DNA of 64,000 nt from Aptenodytes patagonicus. Its lineage: Eukaryota; Chordata; Aves; Sphenisciformes; Spheniscidae. Positions 63,901 to 64,000 of this stretch are shown here, in pieces. The DNA lies in NCBI RefSeq assembly GCF_965638725.1, contig NC_134950.1:26812932-26876931 (forward strand), read 5' to 3'. Every line of letters begins with the position of its first letter. The stretch's first letter is position 1. The notes under the pieces were generated by a model, which worked only from the letters and a program-made list of their open reading frames with translations, was not told the origin of the DNA and did not search any database. The translations under genes and the position numbers were made by a program.

Positions 63901-64000
63901 CTAAAATCAATAAAGAAGCATTTGTTTTGTCAGTAATTTTTCCTGATTTGGAATAGTATATGTGACTTTTTCTTCTTTCTTTCCAAAGATACTCCTTAGA
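45903..64000 (+). CDS. CDH17: CDH17, liver-intestine (7D) cadherin, 5' part (spliced, cut by window end)
   Basis: Thirteen in-phase coding exons join into 601 complete codons, matching human CDH17 (832 residues) from the signal peptide into the sixth cadherin repeat. The joins are 45903-45947, 48429-48527, 49184-49321, 50859-50997, 52207-52365, 53037-53236, 55548-55679, 56540-56690, 57421-57636, 58903-58979, 60456-60647, 61894-62138 and 63989 onward. CDH17 is a single-pass, seven-repeat cadherin of intestinal (and in mammals fetal liver) epithelium. It mediates calcium-dependent adhesion without catenins. Visible hallmarks are DINDNPP at the EC1/EC2 and EC3/EC4 borders, LDREEKD in EC3, VIDINDQIPIFEKSD at EC4/EC5 and at least seven N-glycosylation sequons. 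The remaining EC6-7, transmembrane segment and short tail lie beyond the window. Neighbouring GEM matches mammalian synteny. Confidence 0.95.
48429..48527 (+). CDS. CDH17: CDH17 coding exon 2 (residues 16-48)
   Basis: The acceptor is CTCTCATAG and the exon is 99 bases. It encodes the end of the signal peptide and the start of EC1: AMCQNLGDLHVTGPLKDMNF, then SVPEGGGVRFIYQ. It aligns with the human segment ending in IYEG...IIFQ. The donor is GTAATC. The upstream 2.5-kb intron holds nothing recognised. Confidence 0.9.
49184..49321 (+). CDS. CDH17: CDH17 coding exon 3 (EC1)
   Basis: The acceptor is CCCATTCTAG and the exon is 138 bases. It encodes PPAVSFRVTGEKDGIIDIVP, then GILYLNGSLDWETKAVHRLQ. 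The usual cadherin LDRE is LDWE here, which keeps the calcium-binding Asp and Glu. NGS is a glycosylation sequon. The donor is GTAAAA. Confidence 0.94.
50859..50997 (+). CDS. CDH17: CDH17 coding exon 4 (EC1/EC2 border)
   Basis: The acceptor is AAATCAAG and the exon is 139 bases, ending in phase 1. It encodes GPYTVTIHVEDINDNPPEF and then VRQNSRPG, identical to human at the last motif. DINDNPP is the canonical inter-repeat calcium-binding linker. Confidence 0.96.
52207..52365 (+). CDS. CDH17: CDH17 coding exon 5 (EC2)
   Basis: The acceptor is TCTGAACAG and the exon is 159 bases. It encodes KPFMYVHATDRDDPTTPHGQ, then FQIDNVTGAIS and SKMG. DRDD is the calcium-binding motif of EC2. The donor used is GTATGT at 52366. 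Another GT 10 bases earlier (GTAAGA, 52356) would break the phase with the next exon. Confidence 0.92.
53037..53236 (+). CDS. CDH17: CDH17 coding exon 6 (EC2/EC3)
   Basis: The acceptor is TTTCTAG and the exon is 200 bases. It encodes FTLVVTVKDMAGMTTNAF, DVIITVKESLWKAPP and ENSTQIYPVNISQ, matching the human WKAP segment. The EC2/EC3 border lacks a DxNDN motif, as in mammalian CDH17. The donor is GTAGGG. The following intron contains solo LTR 3. Confidence 0.94.
53736..54295 (-). mobile_element. Solo LTR 3, ERVL-like, - orientation, in a CDH17 intron
   Basis: This is a 560-bp solo LTR with a perfect 5-bp duplication, GTTTC, at 53731-53735 and 54296-54300. It begins TGTCATGG and ends CCAGGACA on the + strand, so it is antisense to CDH17. 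It is almost identical to LTR 2, differing mainly by C/T and G/A changes, a longer C run near 53994 and a rearranged AAT repeat (about 53890-53920). The poly-A signal ATTAAA is on the - strand at 53868-53873. No internal genes remain. Confidence 0.96.
55285..55400 (+). repeat. Possible MIR-like SINE relic in a CDH17 intron
   Basis: GGAGAAACTGAGGTAAAATG, followed by a GCAGAGGTGGATTATCAGCC segment and CTGCAGCTC, follows the MIR order (gaaactgagg..agagctgggatt..cag). Old and diverged; identified by eye. Confidence 0.4.
55548..55679 (+). CDS. CDH17: CDH17 coding exon 7 (EC3)
   Basis: The acceptor is TTGTCTTTTTAG and the exon is 132 bases. It encodes VIYDLFEKEKLPVLPFSIDQ, then NGVIYVTEPLDREEKDS. 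LDREEKD is the cadherin LDRE motif and is shared with human. The donor is GTAAGT. Confidence 0.96.
56540..56690 (+). CDS. CDH17: CDH17 coding exon 8 (EC3/EC4 border)
   Basis: The acceptor is TTATTGCAG and the exon is 151 bases, ending in phase 1. It encodes YTFFVVTKDNKGELVDKPLH, then VEDINDNPPVC and VIEVQENEGGG. DINDNPP marks the EC3/EC4 linker. The donor is GTAAGA. Confidence 0.96.
57421..57636 (+). CDS. CDH17: CDH17 coding exon 9 (EC4)
   Basis: The acceptor is CTCTGCCACAG and the exon is 216 bases, from phase 1 to phase 1. It encodes SNIGTVFATDMDKEGTLNSR, then NLFFIQQDTGILQLISHSLN and NYSLKVLVTDAG. It aligns with human around SIGTL and LFLIQ. The donor is GTATGT. The following intron (57637-58902) holds nothing recognised. 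Confidence 0.95.
58903..58979 (+). CDS. CDH17: CDH17 coding exon 10 (EC4/EC5 linker)
   Basis: The acceptor is CTTTCCATGCAG and this small exon is 77 bases. It encodes VFQTICDVQIHVIDINDQIP, then IFEKSD. The DINDQIPIFEKSD stretch is identical to human and settles the gene's identity. The donor is GTGAGT. Confidence 0.96.
60456..60647 (+). CDS. CDH17: CDH17 coding exon 11 (EC5)
   Basis: The acceptor is CTCTCCTCAG and the exon is 192 bases. It encodes YHNVTVAESLPVGTVILEIQ, ATDGDEPATGSS, then a segment ending NRGFVKINK. NVT and NNT are glycosylation sequons. The donor is GTGAAT, weaker than the others. A TA-rich tract (60678-60705) lies just inside the next intron. Confidence 0.94.
61894..62138 (+). 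CDS. CDH17: CDH17 coding exon 12 (EC5/EC6)
   Basis: The acceptor is TTTATCCAG and the exon is 245 bases, ending in phase 2. It encodes ALDFEAAPVYNLVINATNPE, then VFVTNVDEPPVFHQTVY, EVSEDIPVDTLVM and YDPEGDTV. The EC5/EC6 linker is NVDEPP instead of DxNDNPP; human has DVNEAP at this point. The donor is GTAAAA at 62139. Confidence 0.95.
63989..64000 (+). CDS. CDH17: CDH17 coding exon 13, start only (EC6)
   Basis: Only 12 bases lie within the window, after the acceptor TTCTTTCCAAAG. The first base completes the split Arg codon, followed by Tyr-Ser-Leu, as in human, and then GA, so the next residue is Asp or Glu. The exon continues past the window edge. The upstream intron (62139-63988) holds no recognised element. 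Confidence 0.8.

Noticed and set aside
1-64000. CRISPR arrays, operons, tRNA or rRNA genes
   Set aside because: Nothing of this kind was seen; the window is vertebrate intron-exon DNA with retroelements.

Overview
This window is vertebrate nuclear DNA, almost certainly from a non-galliform (neoavian-type) bird. The evidence is a CR1 LINE ending in the avian-style ATTCTATG octamer tail, three solo LTRs of an endogenous-retrovirus family of the kind seen in many bird genomes, short introns, and a GEM-CDH17 gene pair in the same order and orientation as in other amniotes (mammals have RAD54B-GEM-CDH17 in tandem). No prokaryotic-type system, CRISPR array or tRNA/rRNA gene was seen.

Layout. 1-2919: a 5'-truncated, inactive CR1 retrotransposon on the + strand, with an endonuclease active-site change and two frameshifts. 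2920-13620: intergenic DNA upstream of GEM, holding a possible old LINE relic (about 7330-7450, - strand), a pair of diverged direct repeats, and solo LTR 1 (9391-9930, + strand). 13623-22680: GEM, an RGK-family small GTPase, complete, with a CRE/TATA promoter, one noncoding exon, four coding exons (297 residues) and an AU-rich 3' UTR. 22690-45877: a 23-kb intergenic or 5'-intronic stretch with solo LTR 2 (35930-36484, - strand), possible MIR-like relics and AT-rich simple sequence, but no gene I can support. 45878 to window end: the first 13 coding exons (about 601 of roughly 830 residues) of CDH17, liver-intestine (7D) cadherin, on the + strand and cut by the window edge. Solo LTR 3 (53736-54295, - strand) lies in one of its introns.

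The two genes are functionally unrelated neighbours. GEM is an inducible intracellular GTPase that inhibits voltage-gated calcium channels and Rho-kinase signalling. CDH17 is a calcium-dependent adhesion protein of the epithelial surface. The most notable points are a CRE palindrome in the solo LTR 4 kb upstream of the CREB-responsive gene GEM, a non-glycine P-loop residue in GEM, apparent loss of the CDH17 Arg-Gly-Asp arginine, and three solo LTRs each with a perfect 5-bp target duplication. I found no convincing undescribed system.
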